NCBI GenBank assembly: GCA_903925285.1 | Contig: CAIYET010001098.1 | Location: forward strand, 1 to 39,706 | Length of the DNA: 39,706 nucleotides | Source of the DNA: Candidatus Hydrogenedentota bacterium | GTDB taxonomy: Bacteria > Hydrogenedentota > Hydrogenedentia > Hydrogenedentales > SLHB01 | Direction of reading: 5' to 3' | Program-made: the position numbers and the translations under genes | Shown: one piece after another, positions 1 to 8,474 of the stretch | Position numbering within the stretch: position 1 is the first letter of the stretch | How the letters are laid out: the number at the start of each line of letters is the position of its first letter | The notes under the pieces: generated by a model | The model's database searches: none | What the model saw: only the letters and a program-made list of their open reading frames with translations | What the model was told of the DNA's origin: nothing

Positions 1-863
1 CGAAGGTCCTTGAGGTGTTGAATCAGTTTTCCAATCTGCGTATCGGCATACAAGATTGCGCCATCATATAGGGCATTGAAGTGCGCGCGATCCGCTGCGG
101 TGAACGGCTGTCCGTCGCGTCTGACATAAGACTGTCCGAAATCCTTGGGTTCAAGGTTGTCGATTGCGTAGTTGCGATCCATCCATTGATCATAAGGAGG
201 CGTCGGCGATAGTGGGAAATGGATGTCCATCGCGTGAATATAGGCGAAAAAAGGGGCGTCCCGGTGACTCGCGATCCAAGGCAATACCTGTGCGTTGAGA
301 CTCTCGAAGTTGGGCACTTCACCCTTGCCAAGCACCCAGGGCAACTTGATGAACTCGTCAAACGATTTCGACAGCCGATCCGACGCCTCGAACAGCGGAT
401 GCGCATCAAAGAATACGGTGCGGTAGCCGTTGGCCTTCATCGTGGCTCCAATCAAAGCCTCATGTTGCGGCACCACCCGCTGGAACGTGGCACGGGAAAA
501 ACGGTCGCTGAGAGACGCCACGGGAAAGTAACGCCCCGTCATATACGAGGGCACGGAGAAGTTCGTGGCGGTGCTTTGCGCGAACGTCTGTTCAAACATT
601 GCGCCGCGTTGAGCGAGGCTGTCCATGACGGGCGAGGTGGGGCGCGAGTTCCCGTAGCACGATAGATTTTTGGTGCGGCAGGCATCCAGCAATATCCAGA
701 TCACGTTCGGACGATTCTTGCCTGCAACGGGACCGCTTGTTCCCTGGTCATCACCGGCCCGCTTCGAAACGATAGGGCGCTCGTGCAACAGCCCGGCGGC
801 AAGCAGGACAATACCCAGCAGGAAAAGTGTTCCAAGACCGATAATCGACTTCCGGTGCACCAT
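1..863 (-). CDS. Sulfatase/alkaline-phosphatase-superfamily protein, N-terminal part only
   Basis: The reading frame is open from the ATG at 863 to the window edge (287 codons, no stop), so the C-terminal part lies outside. GGGAGG sits 6 bases before the ATG. An N-terminal membrane/signal segment (about residues 6-26) is followed by the sulfatase-type opening NVIWILLDACR, where the Asp would be a metal ligand, then SCYGNSRPTSP and the MTG block. Aligned to the family motif C-x-P-S-R, the nucleophile position (formylglycine Cys/Ser in true sulfatases) appears to be Thr in ATNFSVPSYMTG, as in phosphoglycerol-transferase-like relatives. A further metal-site-like stretch, IHAMDIHFPL, is present. 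The protein probably acts outside the cytoplasm on an ester or phosphoester substrate. Family assignment is firm; the reaction is not. Confidence 0.85.
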   Translation of the reverse strand, partial: MVHRKSIIGLGTLFLLGIVLLAAGLLHERPIVSKRAGDDQGTSGPVAGKNRPNVIWILLDACRTKNLSCYGNSRPTSPVMDSLAQRGAMFEQTFAQSTATNFSVPSYMTGRYFPVASLSDRFSRATFQRVVPQHEALIGATMKANGYRTVFFDAHPLFEASDRLSKSFDEFIKLPWVLGKGEVPNFESLNAQVLPWIASHRDAPFFAYIHAMDIHFPLSPTPPYDQWMDRNYAIDNLEPKDFGQSYVRRDGQPFTAADRAHFNALYDGAILYADTQIGKLIQHLKDL

Positions 864-1000
864 GAAACGCCTCCCTTCTCAGAAAGGTCTTGCGGCTATA
901 CTTCTGACAAATCCCGCAGGATATATCGAACAGGCGATGGAGCCACCCGTCTATTCGCCTGGGGCATGGGAGTAAAGGCCCGCAACGGTCCTGGAAAAAC

Positions 1001-1077
<77 letters not shown>

Positions 1078-1090
1078 GTGGTGGAGTGTG

Positions 1091-1119
1091 ATTATCACAC
1101 ATGGGCGGGTAAACCGCAA
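1091..1119 (-). promoter_or_regulatory. Promoter of tRNA-Arg
   Basis: Minus strand: TTGCGG (1119-1114), a 17-base spacer, then GATAAT (1096-1091). This predicts a transcription start 6-8 bases before the mature tRNA 5' end. The -10 lies inside the palindrome GTGTGATTATCACAC (1086-1100), which could also be an operator. Inferred from consensus match and spacing only. Confidence 0.55.
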
Positions 1120-1123
1120 AATT

Positions 1124-1205
1124 AGGCTGTAGGCTGGAGGCTGGAGGAAGTGCGACGAGGCGCGATTTGAGATTTGGGATTCCTCAGCCTATAGCCTATA
1201 GCCTC
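1124..1205. repeat. Inverted heptad array (AGGCTGG type), hairpin 3' of the aldo/keto reductase gene
   Basis: The left arm has three 7-nt units (AGGCTGT, AGGCTGG, AGGCTGG at 1124-1144) followed by AGGAA. The right arm has CAGCCTA, TAGCCTA, TAGCCTC (1185-1205). The arms pair over about 25 bases with few mismatches around a 30-base loop. It lies 12 bases beyond the stop of the gene ending at 1217, where a terminator is expected, but no T-run follows. Confidence 0.75.
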
Positions 1206-1216
1206 CTTCGCGTCGT

Positions 1217-2212
1217 CTACTGAATTCGGCTGTTGGCGTTGTCGAGCCACATGTCGGCGTTGTGGCCGAAATGATCTTTGAGGGGGTTGGTGATGGCGTC
1301 GAGTCGTTGGAGGGCTTCCTGTGATAGCTTCAAGTCGGCGGCGGCCGCGTTGAATCGCAGTTGCTCGATATCGCGTGCGCCGACTATGGCGGAGGTTACG
1401 CCGGGTTGCGCTTGAAGCCATGCTATGGCGATGTGTGCTAGCGGGTGGCCGAGTTCGTTCGCGAAGTTGTCGAGTGCGGCGAGGGTATCGAGGAGCAGGG
1501 GCTCGCATCCGGGTTCGTTGTGGCGCGTGCCGGGGCGTTCGCTGGTGAAGTGTCGGGTACGGCGGCGGGGCTGTGGGATGTCGTCGACGTCCTTCCAGCG
1601 TCCGCATAGGATGCCTTGGAGCAGGGGCATGTAGACGAGGATGCCGAGGCCATGGCGTTGGCAGGCGGGAACGATTTCGTGTTCGATGGCGCGGAATAGC
1701 AGGTTGTAACCGAGTTGATTGGAGATGGCGGCGCCGTGTGCCATCCATGCGTCGAGATCTTGCGGACCGAAGTTGGACACGCCGATCGCGCGGATCTTGC
1801 CTTCGGTGCGCAAATGTTCGAGCGCTTCGTATGTGTCGGCGAAGGGCACGTTATTACAGGGCCAGTGGACCTGGTACAGATCGATCCGGTCCGTGCCGAG
1901 GCGTTGAAGGCTTTTTTCGCACGCTTTGCGCACATCCGTCGGCGCACAATGATTGGACAGGACCTTGGATGCGATGACCGCCTGGTCGCGGCGTGTGCCG
2001 AGGGCGCGGCCCAATGCGCGCTCGGACTCGCCGTTTCCGTACATTTCGGCGGTATCGAACAAGGTGATGCCCACATCGAGCGCGGCGTGTACGACGGCGT
2101 CGTAATTCGACTGTTTCGGCGCGCCCCAGTAGGTTTCGTCGCCGATCTGCCAGGCTCCGAACGCCAATGTGGATACGTTCAGGGAACTAGAACCCAAAGA
2201 ACGGAATTGCAT
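1217..2212 (-). CDS. Aldo/keto reductase (cytosolic)
   Basis: 331 aa, a normal length for an AKR TIM-barrel NADPH-dependent carbonyl reductase. The catalytic tetrad is visible: Asp53 and Tyr58 in FDTAEMYG, Lys83 in IASKV, His116 in VHWPCN. IGVSNFGP and a C-terminal AIVGARDIEQL cofactor-binding segment complete the family pattern. The start at 2212 is preceded by GGAGG with 9-base spacing; an earlier in-frame start at 2305 has no such site and adds a non-family leader. No signal peptide is seen, so it should act in the cytoplasm. The substrate cannot be told from sequence. The gene lies downstream of the epimerase gene on the same strand with a 129-base gap. Confidence 0.93.
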   Translation of the reverse strand: MQFRSLGSSSLNVSTLAFGAWQIGDETYWGAPKQSNYDAVVHAALDVGITLFDTAEMYGNGESERALGRALGTRRDQAVIASKVLSNHCAPTDVRKACEKSLQRLGTDRIDLYQVHWPCNNVPFADTYEALEHLRTEGKIRAIGVSNFGPQDLDAWMAHGAAISNQLGYNLLFRAIEHEIVPACQRHGLGILVYMPLLQGILCGRWKDVDDIPQPRRRTRHFTSERPGTRHNEPGCEPLLLDTLAALDNFANELGHPLAHIAIAWLQAQPGVTSAIVGARDIEQLRFNAAAADLKLSQEALQRLDAITNPLKDHFGHNADMWLDNANSRIQ

Positions 2213-2284
2213 GTTTGTTTTCCTCCGTGGCAGATGGTTGGGTGTGTAGGCTTGGGTGAGTGAAATGGACAAGATGGACGCGCT

Positions 2285-2304
2285 CGGACGGACACGGACG
2301 GACA
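2285..2304. repeat. Perfect tandem decamer, two copies
   Basis: CGGACGGACA occurs twice in direct succession between the epimerase stop and the aldo/keto reductase start. No function is apparent. Confidence 0.6.
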
Positions 2305-2341
2305 TGAGGAAATACCGGCTTCGATGGGCGTCATCTTGGCG

Positions 2342-3328
2342 TCAGAGGTAGTCATCGCGGCGGGTTTCGAAGAATGCCTTGGTTTTTTGCAGTCCTTCGG
2401 CCAGGTTCGTCTTGGGCGCCCAGCCGATGCGGTCTTTGATGCGCGTATTCGAGATCCGTATGTCGCCGACATCGAGCGAGACCCAGTCTTTCGGCCATGG
2501 TATGTGCGCCACGCGTCCGTGGCCGACGGCCTCGACGACCATTTCCGCGAAGTGTGCGATGGTGTGTTCTTGGTCGTTGCATGCAAAGAACACCTCGCCG
2601 TAATGTTTTTGACTCCGTGCCACTGCAATCAGCGCGTCCACGCAATCGTCGACATACAGCATGTTTCGCCGTTGATGTCCCTCGCCGAAGATGGTCAGTT
2701 CACGGTTTTGAAAAGCCTGGCCGATGAAGAAGTTCAAGACGCCTGCCTCGCGGCTCTTGATATTCGCGCGCGGTCCGTAAACGTTCGCCAACCGCACGAC
2801 ATGCGTCTTGAGTCCGTGCGAGCGGTGGTAGATGAGGTGGTATTTCTCGGCGACGCTCTTGTTGGCGCTGTAGATGTCGTTGGGAAATTCTGGGTGGAGT
2901 TCGTCGACCGGGTCGCGGAGCATTTGTCCGCACTGCGTGCTGGTGCCGATGTAGACGATGTGGGTATTGGGGTTGTCATGGCGGGCGGCTTCGAGGACGT
3001 TCATCGTACCAACGCAGTTGATGGCGATGTCGAGGAACGGGTCTTCCATCGAATAGGTGTGCGATGTGTGCCCGGCGCAATGGAAGATTAGGTCCGCTTC
3101 GGCGACGCAACGGCTCACGAGTTTGATGTCGCGAATGTCGTTGATCGAGACGTGAATCGCGCCCTTGTAGTCTTTCAGATTGGCGAGATTGCCGCCGCCG
3201 TGATCCATTAGCGAATCGTACACGGCGACTTTCGCACCGAGTTGGTGGCACCGAATCGCCAAGTTGCTGCCAATGAAACCCAGTCCGCCAAGGACCAGTA
3301 CTTGCCGCCCATCGAATAGATCGCTCAT
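2342..3328 (-). CDS. NAD-dependent epimerase/dehydratase (extended SDR)
   Basis: 328 aa. The N-terminal Rossmann motif GGLGFIG (NAD binding) is followed by [12 protein letters not shown], the catalytic YSANK (Tyr-x-x-x-Lys) and NVYGPRANI, the pattern of UDP-sugar 4-epimerases and dNDP-sugar dehydratases. It probably rearranges a nucleotide sugar in the cytosol for surface-glycan synthesis. The ATG at 3328 has GAGG 11 bases upstream; the GTG at 3340 lies inside that site and is less likely. It ends 129 bases before the aldo/keto reductase gene. The exact sugar substrate is unknown. Confidence 0.9.
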   Translation of the reverse strand: MSDLFDGRQVLVLGGLGFIGSNLAIRCHQLGAKVAVYDSLMDHGGGNLANLKDYKGAIHVSINDIRDIKLVSRCVAEADLIFHCAGHTSHTYSMEDPFLDIAINCVGTMNVLEAARHDNPNTHIVYIGTSTQCGQMLRDPVDELHPEFPNDIYSANKSVAEKYHLIYHRSHGLKTHVVRLANVYGPRANIKSREAGVLNFFIGQAFQNRELTIFGEGHQRRNMLYVDDCVDALIAVARSQKHYGEVFFACNDQEHTIAHFAEMVVEAVGHGRVAHIPWPKDWVSLDVGDIRISNTRIKDRIGWAPKTNLAEGLQKTKAFFETRRDDYL

Positions 3329-3384
3329 GCTACGCACCACCTCTATCGATGCGCCGACGCTCTCTCAAGTCTTGTCCTTCCTGG

Positions 3385-4926
3385 TCAATGGCGTCGGCAT
3401 CGAAGCGTGAACCGGTGGCCGCACGCCATCAATGCTGCTGCGCAAATGGCCAACAGGAGTCCGTCGCCTCCGGGTGGGGGGGGAGACGCGGCCAGGGCGC
3501 CGGTCGTCGCATTGCAGGACGAGGGGGGATCGGGCGTCGAGTAGCCAGTTCCGTTGACCGAAACGCCAAAACCGCCGCCGCCAGTGAAACCAACCCGCGA
3601 TTTGTATGAGCCGTCGGTGACTGGCGCGAAGCGTACGAATATGGCCTTGCTTTGGCCCGTGGCCAAGCGGTATGTGCCGTCGTTGATGATTTCGAACGGT
3701 GCGCGTGCGGTAACTTTTCCGGCCAGCGTACCACCGCCCAAGTTGCGCACGGTAAACATGGCGTCGGTGTGCTGCCCGGTGCCCAGCATGCCGAACGAGT
3801 AGGATTCGCCTCCCGCAGGAAGCGTCACATTGACGAGCGGCGCAGCTTCGGCCTCGTCGATCGGCGCGAAAACGGACAATGCCGTGACGTCCGCCTCGAT
3901 ACTCGAGGGCATCGTTATTGTCCGCAAGATATCTTCCTGGTTCCAGTGGCCGCTCCAGGCGATCACGCAGTCACCGTGCGTCGGATCCATGACGACGGAA
4001 GTGGGGTAGGCGTATATCGCGGGATGGACGGCCGCAGCCACGTTTGCGCCCTCGATGGCGAGGTGCACGGGTACGGGGTTGGCGGCCAAGCGTGCCGGAT
4101 CGATTTCGGAGAAGTGCGCACCGCCGTCACTGCTTACCAGAATGCTGGCCTCGACACATAAACCGTTGGCCAAGAGTACGGCGGGATCGGGGCCAACGAC
4201 CTCCGATTCGAGCACTCCCAGCAAGGTGACCATATCGGGGGCCGCCTGCACGAGCAAAATGCCGATTTCACTGGCGTTCAGCAATGCGCGCGGCGCTATG
4301 GCCGATGCGTGAAGCGCCAGGTTGACGGAATCGCTCACGGCGGCAAAGACATATCCCGGCGCCGGGGACGCTTGGCCGTCCCAGCGGACCATCGCGGTCT
4401 GCCGGGTCGCACCGGTGTCCTCCACGGGTGTGGATGCCAGCCAAGTATCGCCGTCGGCCTTGAGCGTCGCGAACGAATCGTCGGGTATGCCGTCGGCGTT
4501 CGCATCCGCGGCGGCGTCGCGTACTACGGAGAAATGAATGATGTCCGGGGGGAGCACCGCGTCGGGATTCGCCCGGCTCCCGGTGATAACCGTGAGCGTG
4601 TGCGCGCCCGGACCGAGGAGGTCCAAAACGGATGCAGACACGGTGTACAGGCCGCCGGCATTGCTAAACAGCGCACTGGCGTTCGGCGAACCGTCCAGCG
4701 AAAAGCCCACGCCTGCGGTGTCGACGGGGCAATCGGTGAAAGCCGCCAGCGTGAGCGGCGAGTCGTGGGAAACCGCGCCGATGTGCAGCACGGCGCCCTC
4801 GGTCAAATTCACCGCCGTTATGGCATGGACGCTGCAGGAATCCTTTGCAGGCACAATCGTGCCGGCCGCAAACACGGATCCCCCGATGAGCGTGATACCA
4901 ATGAGCAACACCGCGCTCTTTCTCAT
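3385..4926 (-). CDS. Exported ASH/choice-of-anchor domain protein with sorting-like C-terminal tail
   Basis: 513 aa with GGGAGG 7 bases before the ATG. An N-terminal signal peptide (about residues 1-21, MRKSAVLLIG...SVFAAG) directs export. The middle is low-identity beta-rich sequence with two related blocks. From about residue 370, FGMLGTGQHTDAMFTVRN and VRFAPVTDGSYKSRVGF match the ASPM-SPD2-Hydin (ASH)/choice-of-anchor D immunoglobulin-like fold. The C-terminus has a Pro/Gly spacer (PPPPGGDG), a hydrophobic stretch (LLLAICAAALMACG) and a basic end (HRFTLRCRRH). That is the three-part layout of C-terminal sorting signals such as GlyGly- or MYXO-CTERM, although it is not an exact match to either. 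It is likely a surface or secreted structural protein; its function is unknown. Confidence 0.85.
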   Translation of the reverse strand: MRKSAVLLIGITLIGGSVFAAGTIVPAKDSCSVHAITAVNLTEGAVLHIGAVSHDSPLTLAAFTDCPVDTAGVGFSLDGSPNASALFSNAGGLYTVSASVLDLLGPGAHTLTVITGSRANPDAVLPPDIIHFSVVRDAAADANADGIPDDSFATLKADGDTWLASTPVEDTGATRQTAMVRWDGQASPAPGYVFAAVSDSVNLALHASAIAPRALLNASEIGILLVQAAPDMVTLLGVLESEVVGPDPAVLLANGLCVEASILVSSDGGAHFSEIDPARLAANPVPVHLAIEGANVAAAVHPAIYAYPTSVVMDPTHGDCVIAWSGHWNQEDILRTITMPSSIEADVTALSVFAPIDEAEAAPLVNVTLPAGGESYSFGMLGTGQHTDAMFTVRNLGGGTLAGKVTARAPFEIINDGTYRLATGQSKAIFVRFAPVTDGSYKSRVGFTGGGGFGVSVNGTGYSTPDPPSSCNATTGALAASPPPPGGDGLLLAICAAALMACGHRFTLRCRRH

Positions 4927-4979
4927 AGCTACCTCCCTATGTCATCATTTTCCGCGAGGCACCGACTTCTCGGCCTCGC

Positions 4980-5762
4980 TTATTGTTGCGTCGGGGCCGG
5001 TTGAGCAGGCGTTTCCGGCGATTTCTCGGCGGGCGCTTGTTCGGCCGACTGTGCTTGTGGCGCTGCTTCTGCCGGTTTTTCCTCTTCCTTCGGGAACAGG
5101 TCCGGGTTGCTCTTACGCAAGCGGTCCAGCGCTTCCTTGGATTGTTTCTCGACCTCCGAGCCGGGGAAACGCTCGACTTGCGCTTGGTATGCGCCCACGG
5201 CTTCCTTCAACTTGCCGAGATGCTCCTGGCAACGCCCGATATTCAACTGCTGGCGGCGGGCCGCAAAGGTGTTCGACCATTTTTCGACGATCTCTTGATA
5301 CGAGCCAAGGGCCTTGTCATATTGGTCGTCGTTTTCCGCCAGATTGCCGAGTCCTTCAACCGCGTCCGGCACGTTTGCCGAATCAGGATATTCCTTGCGC
5401 AGCCGTTCATACGCTTCACGCGCCTTGATGTACTGCTTCGCTTCGAAGGCCGCCTCGCCCTGCATGTAGAGCGCGAGCGACGCCACCGCGCCTTTGCCTT
5501 TTGCCGCGTTCTCCAACTCGGCCGCGCGCACGCTGGAATCCTCATTCTCCATCGCACGGGCAAACTGTGCCATCGCCGAATCGTGCGTGGCACGCACGTT
5601 TGAATGGTACAGTGACCCAGCGATTACACATAACAAGACGAATGCCGCGCCCGCTCCATACAGAACGGGGTTCTTCCGGACCTGTTCGATGAGCTTCATC
5701 CAGTCGGTCTTCTTGGCTTCTTCGAGGATATCCGGCGCTTTTTTCTTGACTCTCGTTGCCAC
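4980..5762 (-). CDS. Membrane-anchored tetratricopeptide repeat protein
   Basis: 260 aa starting at GTG (5762) with GGAGG 5 bases upstream. A charged cytoplasmic N-terminus precedes one transmembrane helix (about residues 31-52), so the bulk should be periplasmic. TPR-like pairs follow at about residues 100-220 (for example YIKAREAYERLRKEYPDS and YDKALGSYQEIVEKWSN), then a low-complexity tail rich in Pro, Ala, Glu and Gln. The architecture resembles YfgM/BamD-like scaffold proteins. It lies between the exported ASH protein and two lipoprotein genes on the same strand, with a 51-base gap to the upstream lipoprotein gene. It is probably an envelope scaffold; the partner is unknown. Confidence 0.85.
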   Translation of the reverse strand: MATRVKKKAPDILEEAKKTDWMKLIEQVRKNPVLYGAGAAFVLLCVIAGSLYHSNVRATHDSAMAQFARAMENEDSSVRAAELENAAKGKGAVASLALYMQGEAAFEAKQYIKAREAYERLRKEYPDSANVPDAVEGLGNLAENDDQYDKALGSYQEIVEKWSNTFAARRQQLNIGRCQEHLGKLKEAVGAYQAQVERFPGSEVEKQSKEALDRLRKSNPDLFPKEEEKPAEAAPQAQSAEQAPAEKSPETPAQPAPTQQ

Positions 5763-5813
5763 GCTGCCTCCGTTTCTACTTCGCGAAATTCGTTAATACC
5801 CATGCTGCGGCGG

Positions 5814-6308
5814 CTATAGAATACTTCCCCATTCCACAATCTGCCACTCGCCACCGACCTTGACCAGATTTACCACAACTTGGCCCTGCAGGTTGATGGG
5901 CGGCTCGATCTTGGGATCCAGGGGTTCCGCCACCATTCCAAACGTCTCGATGGCTCGCGCGCGCACACCTTCTTCGATCATAATCCGCGGTACGACGCGC
6001 GTAATCCGAATCGTCCGGTACAGCCGGAAGATCTCGTTCAAATACTCCTCCAGTTTTGTATAGTCCCGGCCTTCCGCGTCGTGATATGTGCGCGACACGT
6101 GCGCCAGAACTTTATAAATCCGCCGCGATTGCATGCCCAGCGCCACATCGTCCATCACGACCGCGATTTGCTCGTCGTCCGTGCGCGTGATGCCGCTGGC
6201 CTCTCCCAGTTTCTGAAGCCCCGGGATTCTGACGGTCAACTCGCCGCTCTTGCAACTCGCACAAAGCGCTATCGTGCCCGCCAGCACAATCGCGAGGGAA
6301 AACCTCAT
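5814..6308 (-). CDS. Lipoprotein of unknown function
   Basis: 164 aa. The signal peptide ends in a lipobox, LCASC, with the lipidated Cys at about residue 19. The mature part has a helical region (residues about 60-100) and a beta-rich end (QVVVNLVKVGGEWQIVEWGSIL) that looks like a small SnoaL/NTF2-type fold, which is an inference from pattern only. Its ATG overlaps the TGA of the upstream lipoprotein gene (ATGA), so the two are almost certainly co-translated and may form one complex. Confidence 0.8.
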   Translation of the reverse strand: MRFSLAIVLAGTIALCASCKSGELTVRIPGLQKLGEASGITRTDDEQIAVVMDDVALGMQSRRIYKVLAHVSRTYHDAEGRDYTKLEEYLNEIFRLYRTIRITRVVPRIMIEEGVRARAIETFGMVAEPLDPKIEPPINLQGQVVVNLVKVGGEWQIVEWGSIL

Positions 6309-6823
6309 GTATCGCCCCCCGGTCCACTGTCCGGCGTCAGCGTAATCACCAGACGACGTCCACCCGAAACACCCTTGTCTTGTACATTTACTTCCAACTT
6401 CTTGCCGGGCTTCCTAAAGAAGTGCGTCTCGCCGCCCGCTTGCAGCACGTTGTCGAGCTTCCAACCGGCGGTAGGGCATTCCTTGGCAAAGAACTGGACC
6501 AGATCGTAGAGCGACGCCCGTGAAGTGTAGACCATCCGGCCCACGGCAAATGCCGCCGATTCATAGACGAAGGTCCGATCGCTGTCTTCTTTGACCCCAA
6601 TCGGCAATGGGATATCCTTGAATCGCTGATCCGACGACAACGCCAATCCCGGTACCGGCACGACCGGCGCCACATAGGGATCTTTGGTGTTCACGTCCGC
6701 CGACGGGGCGGTCTGCGTATCCATCTGCGCCACCGGCGGATTCTGGTTCTTCTGCCAAGGCCACGTTTCGCAAGCCGTACATACTACCCCCAACACCGCA
6801 ACGAGAACGATACAACGTTTCAT
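6305..6823 (-). CDS. Lipoprotein of unknown function, coupled to the next gene
   Basis: 172 aa. The start at 6823 has GGAAAGGA just upstream; an extension to 6859 would put 12 polar residues before the signal peptide. The lipobox is VCTAC (Cys about residue 18). A Pro/Gln/Thr-rich linker follows, then a globular domain beginning near LSSDQRFKDIPLPIGVKE and containing the stretches SLYDLVQFFAKEC and KLEVNVQDKGV. The family was not recognised. The stop overlaps the start of the following lipoprotein gene by 4 bases. Confidence 0.8.
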   Translation of the reverse strand: MKRCIVLVAVLGVVCTACETWPWQKNQNPPVAQMDTQTAPSADVNTKDPYVAPVVPVPGLALSSDQRFKDIPLPIGVKEDSDRTFVYESAAFAVGRMVYTSRASLYDLVQFFAKECPTAGWKLDNVLQAGGETHFFRKPGKKLEVNVQDKGVSGGRRLVITLTPDSGPGGDT

Positions 6824-6935
6824 GGTATAGTCCTTTCCTTCGTCATGCGAACACCCCAAACAACATAACTCACGCTACAGCCCCATCATAACAGGGTTCA
6901 TGGAATCGAGTCAAAGGAAAAACGGGCCAAGTCAA

Positions 6936-6949
6936 GGATGAAGGATGAA
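6936..6949. repeat. Two GGATGAA heptads
   Basis: Two exact tandem copies of GGATGAA lie 23 bases beyond the stop of the Tat aldo/keto reductase gene. The same heptamer forms the arms of the array at 9909-10335. No opposing arm is seen here. Confidence 0.6.
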
Positions 6950-6971
6950 CTACCATACCTCGCACCTCCTA

Positions 6972-7823
6972 TCAGCCTATAGGCGCACCGATATACGCGA
7001 AGGCGCGGTCGATTTCGTCCGGTTCGAGGAACCCGATCGGCATGGCATCGATGCACCCCAGGCCGAGGACGAACGAAATCGATTCCGCAATCTTGTCGCG
7101 GCACTCGCCTTCGCCCGCGATTTTCATGCCGAGCACGCCTTTGCCGTTTTGGTGGGCCTTGCGCAATACGGGCACGACTTGATCGGGCGTCGCGTCCATT
7201 TTCTTGCCGAACGGATTGATGCGTTCCATCAACACATCCACCCACGGGTGTTCGGCTGCTTGGAGCGATACTTCGAGATTGTGCGAGGACAGGCCGTGCG
7301 CGCGGACGATTCCCTTCGCCTTGGCTTCTTCGAGGACGTCCATGCACGGCTTCATCTTCGCGGTCCACTCCGGATCGGTGATGCAGTGCATGAGCACAAT
7401 ATCAATACTGTCCGTATCGAGTTCCTTGCGGAAACGTTCGAGGTCGGCGCGCACGAGTTGCGGCTCGCGTGCGACGGTTTTCGTGAGCAGTGTGACGTTG
7501 TCGCGCGGGATAAAGGTCTTGAGCGCCTCCTTCATGTACGGATGCGTGCCGTACATATCCGCCATGTCGAAGTAACGAATGCCCTTGTCGAACGCGTGGC
7601 GCAACAACGCGAGATAGGCGTCGTGGCCCTTGCGTGTAAGCTCCGAGGATCTGTCCCCCGCCTTTACGCCCGTGCCCATGCCGAGCAACGTGACTTGAAT
7701 GCCGCTCTTGCCCAGCATGCGGAGCTTCGGCGCGTCCGCCGCGTGTAAGCCGGGCGACGCGAGCGATGCGGCGACCGTTCCCGCAGTTACCTTCATAAAG
7801 TCACGCCGATTGATGCCGCACAT
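6972..7823 (-). CDS. Tat-exported aldo/keto reductase
   Basis: 283 aa. A twin-arginine signal, NRRDFMK (Arg6-Arg7), with a hydrophobic stretch ending near HAADA predicts folded export across the inner membrane. The AKR tetrad is retained: Asp86 and Tyr91 (FDMADMYG), Lys115 (LLTKTV), His146 (LMHCITD). The protein is shorter than cytosolic AKRs and belongs to the group found with Tat signals in environmental bacteria. GAGGAG lies 9 bases before the ATG at 7823. It is 36 bases downstream of leuD and could be read from the leuCD transcript, though an exported reductase has no clear link to leucine synthesis. Confidence 0.92.
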   Translation of the reverse strand: MCGINRRDFMKVTAGTVAASLASPGLHAADAPKLRMLGKSGIQVTLLGMGTGVKAGDRSSELTRKGHDAYLALLRHAFDKGIRYFDMADMYGTHPYMKEALKTFIPRDNVTLLTKTVAREPQLVRADLERFRKELDTDSIDIVLMHCITDPEWTAKMKPCMDVLEEAKAKGIVRAHGLSSHNLEVSLQAAEHPWVDVLMERINPFGKKMDATPDQVVPVLRKAHQNGKGVLGMKIAGEGECRDKIAESISFVLGLGCIDAMPIGFLEPDEIDRAFAYIGAPIG

Positions 7824-7859
7824 GCGCGAAGCTCCTCGTTGCCGCACGGGACCGCGTTC

Positions 7860-8453
7860 CTACGCGATGTTGCAGCGTTTCTCATACTCGGCGATTCTAT
7901 CTTCACGACGTAGCGTCAAACCAATTGGGTCCCAGCCGTTGATCATGCACTCTTTCTTGAAGGGATGAATGTCGAAGGGGATGGCTTCGCCATCCGGCTT
8001 GACGACACGTTGCGCGGGCAGATTGATTGTCAGTTGGTAGCCGTCCCGCGCGCGGACTTCCATGAACAACCGTTCGACGACGTCACCGGGCAACACGATG
8101 GGCAACAGACCGTTGTTGAAACAGTTGTTATAGAAGATGTCCGCGAACGACGGCGCGAGAACGCAACGGAAACCATAGTTATCCAGCGCCCACGGCGCAT
8201 GCTCGCGCGACGAGCCGCAGCCGAAATTGTCCTTGCTCAGCAAGATGGACGCGCCTTTGTATCGCGCCGCGTTCAGCTCGAAATCGGGATTCTGCGAACC
8301 GTCCGGCATGTAGCGCCAATCGAAGAACAAGAAGTCCTCGTATCCCGTGCGCTCGATACGTTTGAGAAATTGTTTTGGGATAATCTGATCGGTATCCACG
8401 TTCAGCGCTTCGAGCGGCGCTACGATGCCCGTCAATATGGTAAACGGTTTCAT
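7860..8453 (-). CDS. leuD: 3-isopropylmalate dehydratase small subunit
   Basis: 197 aa, against about 200 in the family. It is the swivelling small subunit that pairs with LeuC to isomerise 2-isopropylmalate to 3-isopropylmalate in leucine synthesis, in the cytosol. Diagnostic stretches are [16 protein letters not shown] near the N-terminus and the substrate-specificity loop [14 protein letters not shown], where the second Ser of GSSRE is the catalytic base in the family. GAGGAG is 8 bases before the ATG. It follows leuC by 21 bases in one operon. Confidence 0.97.
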   Translation of the reverse strand: MKPFTILTGIVAPLEALNVDTDQIIPKQFLKRIERTGYEDFLFFDWRYMPDGSQNPDFELNAARYKGASILLSKDNFGCGSSREHAPWALDNYGFRCVLAPSFADIFYNNCFNNGLLPIVLPGDVVERLFMEVRARDGYQLTINLPAQRVVKPDGEAIPFDIHPFKKECMINGWDPIGLTLRREDRIAEYEKRCNIA

Positions 8454-8474
8454 GAATAATCTCCTCTACCGGCC

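Noticed and set aside
1086-1100. CRP/FNR-type operator GTGTGATTATCACAC
   Set aside because: The half-sites are separated by 3 bases rather than the 6 or 4 of CRP/FNR sites, and the sequence is explained by the tRNA promoter -10; it is mentioned there only as a possibility.
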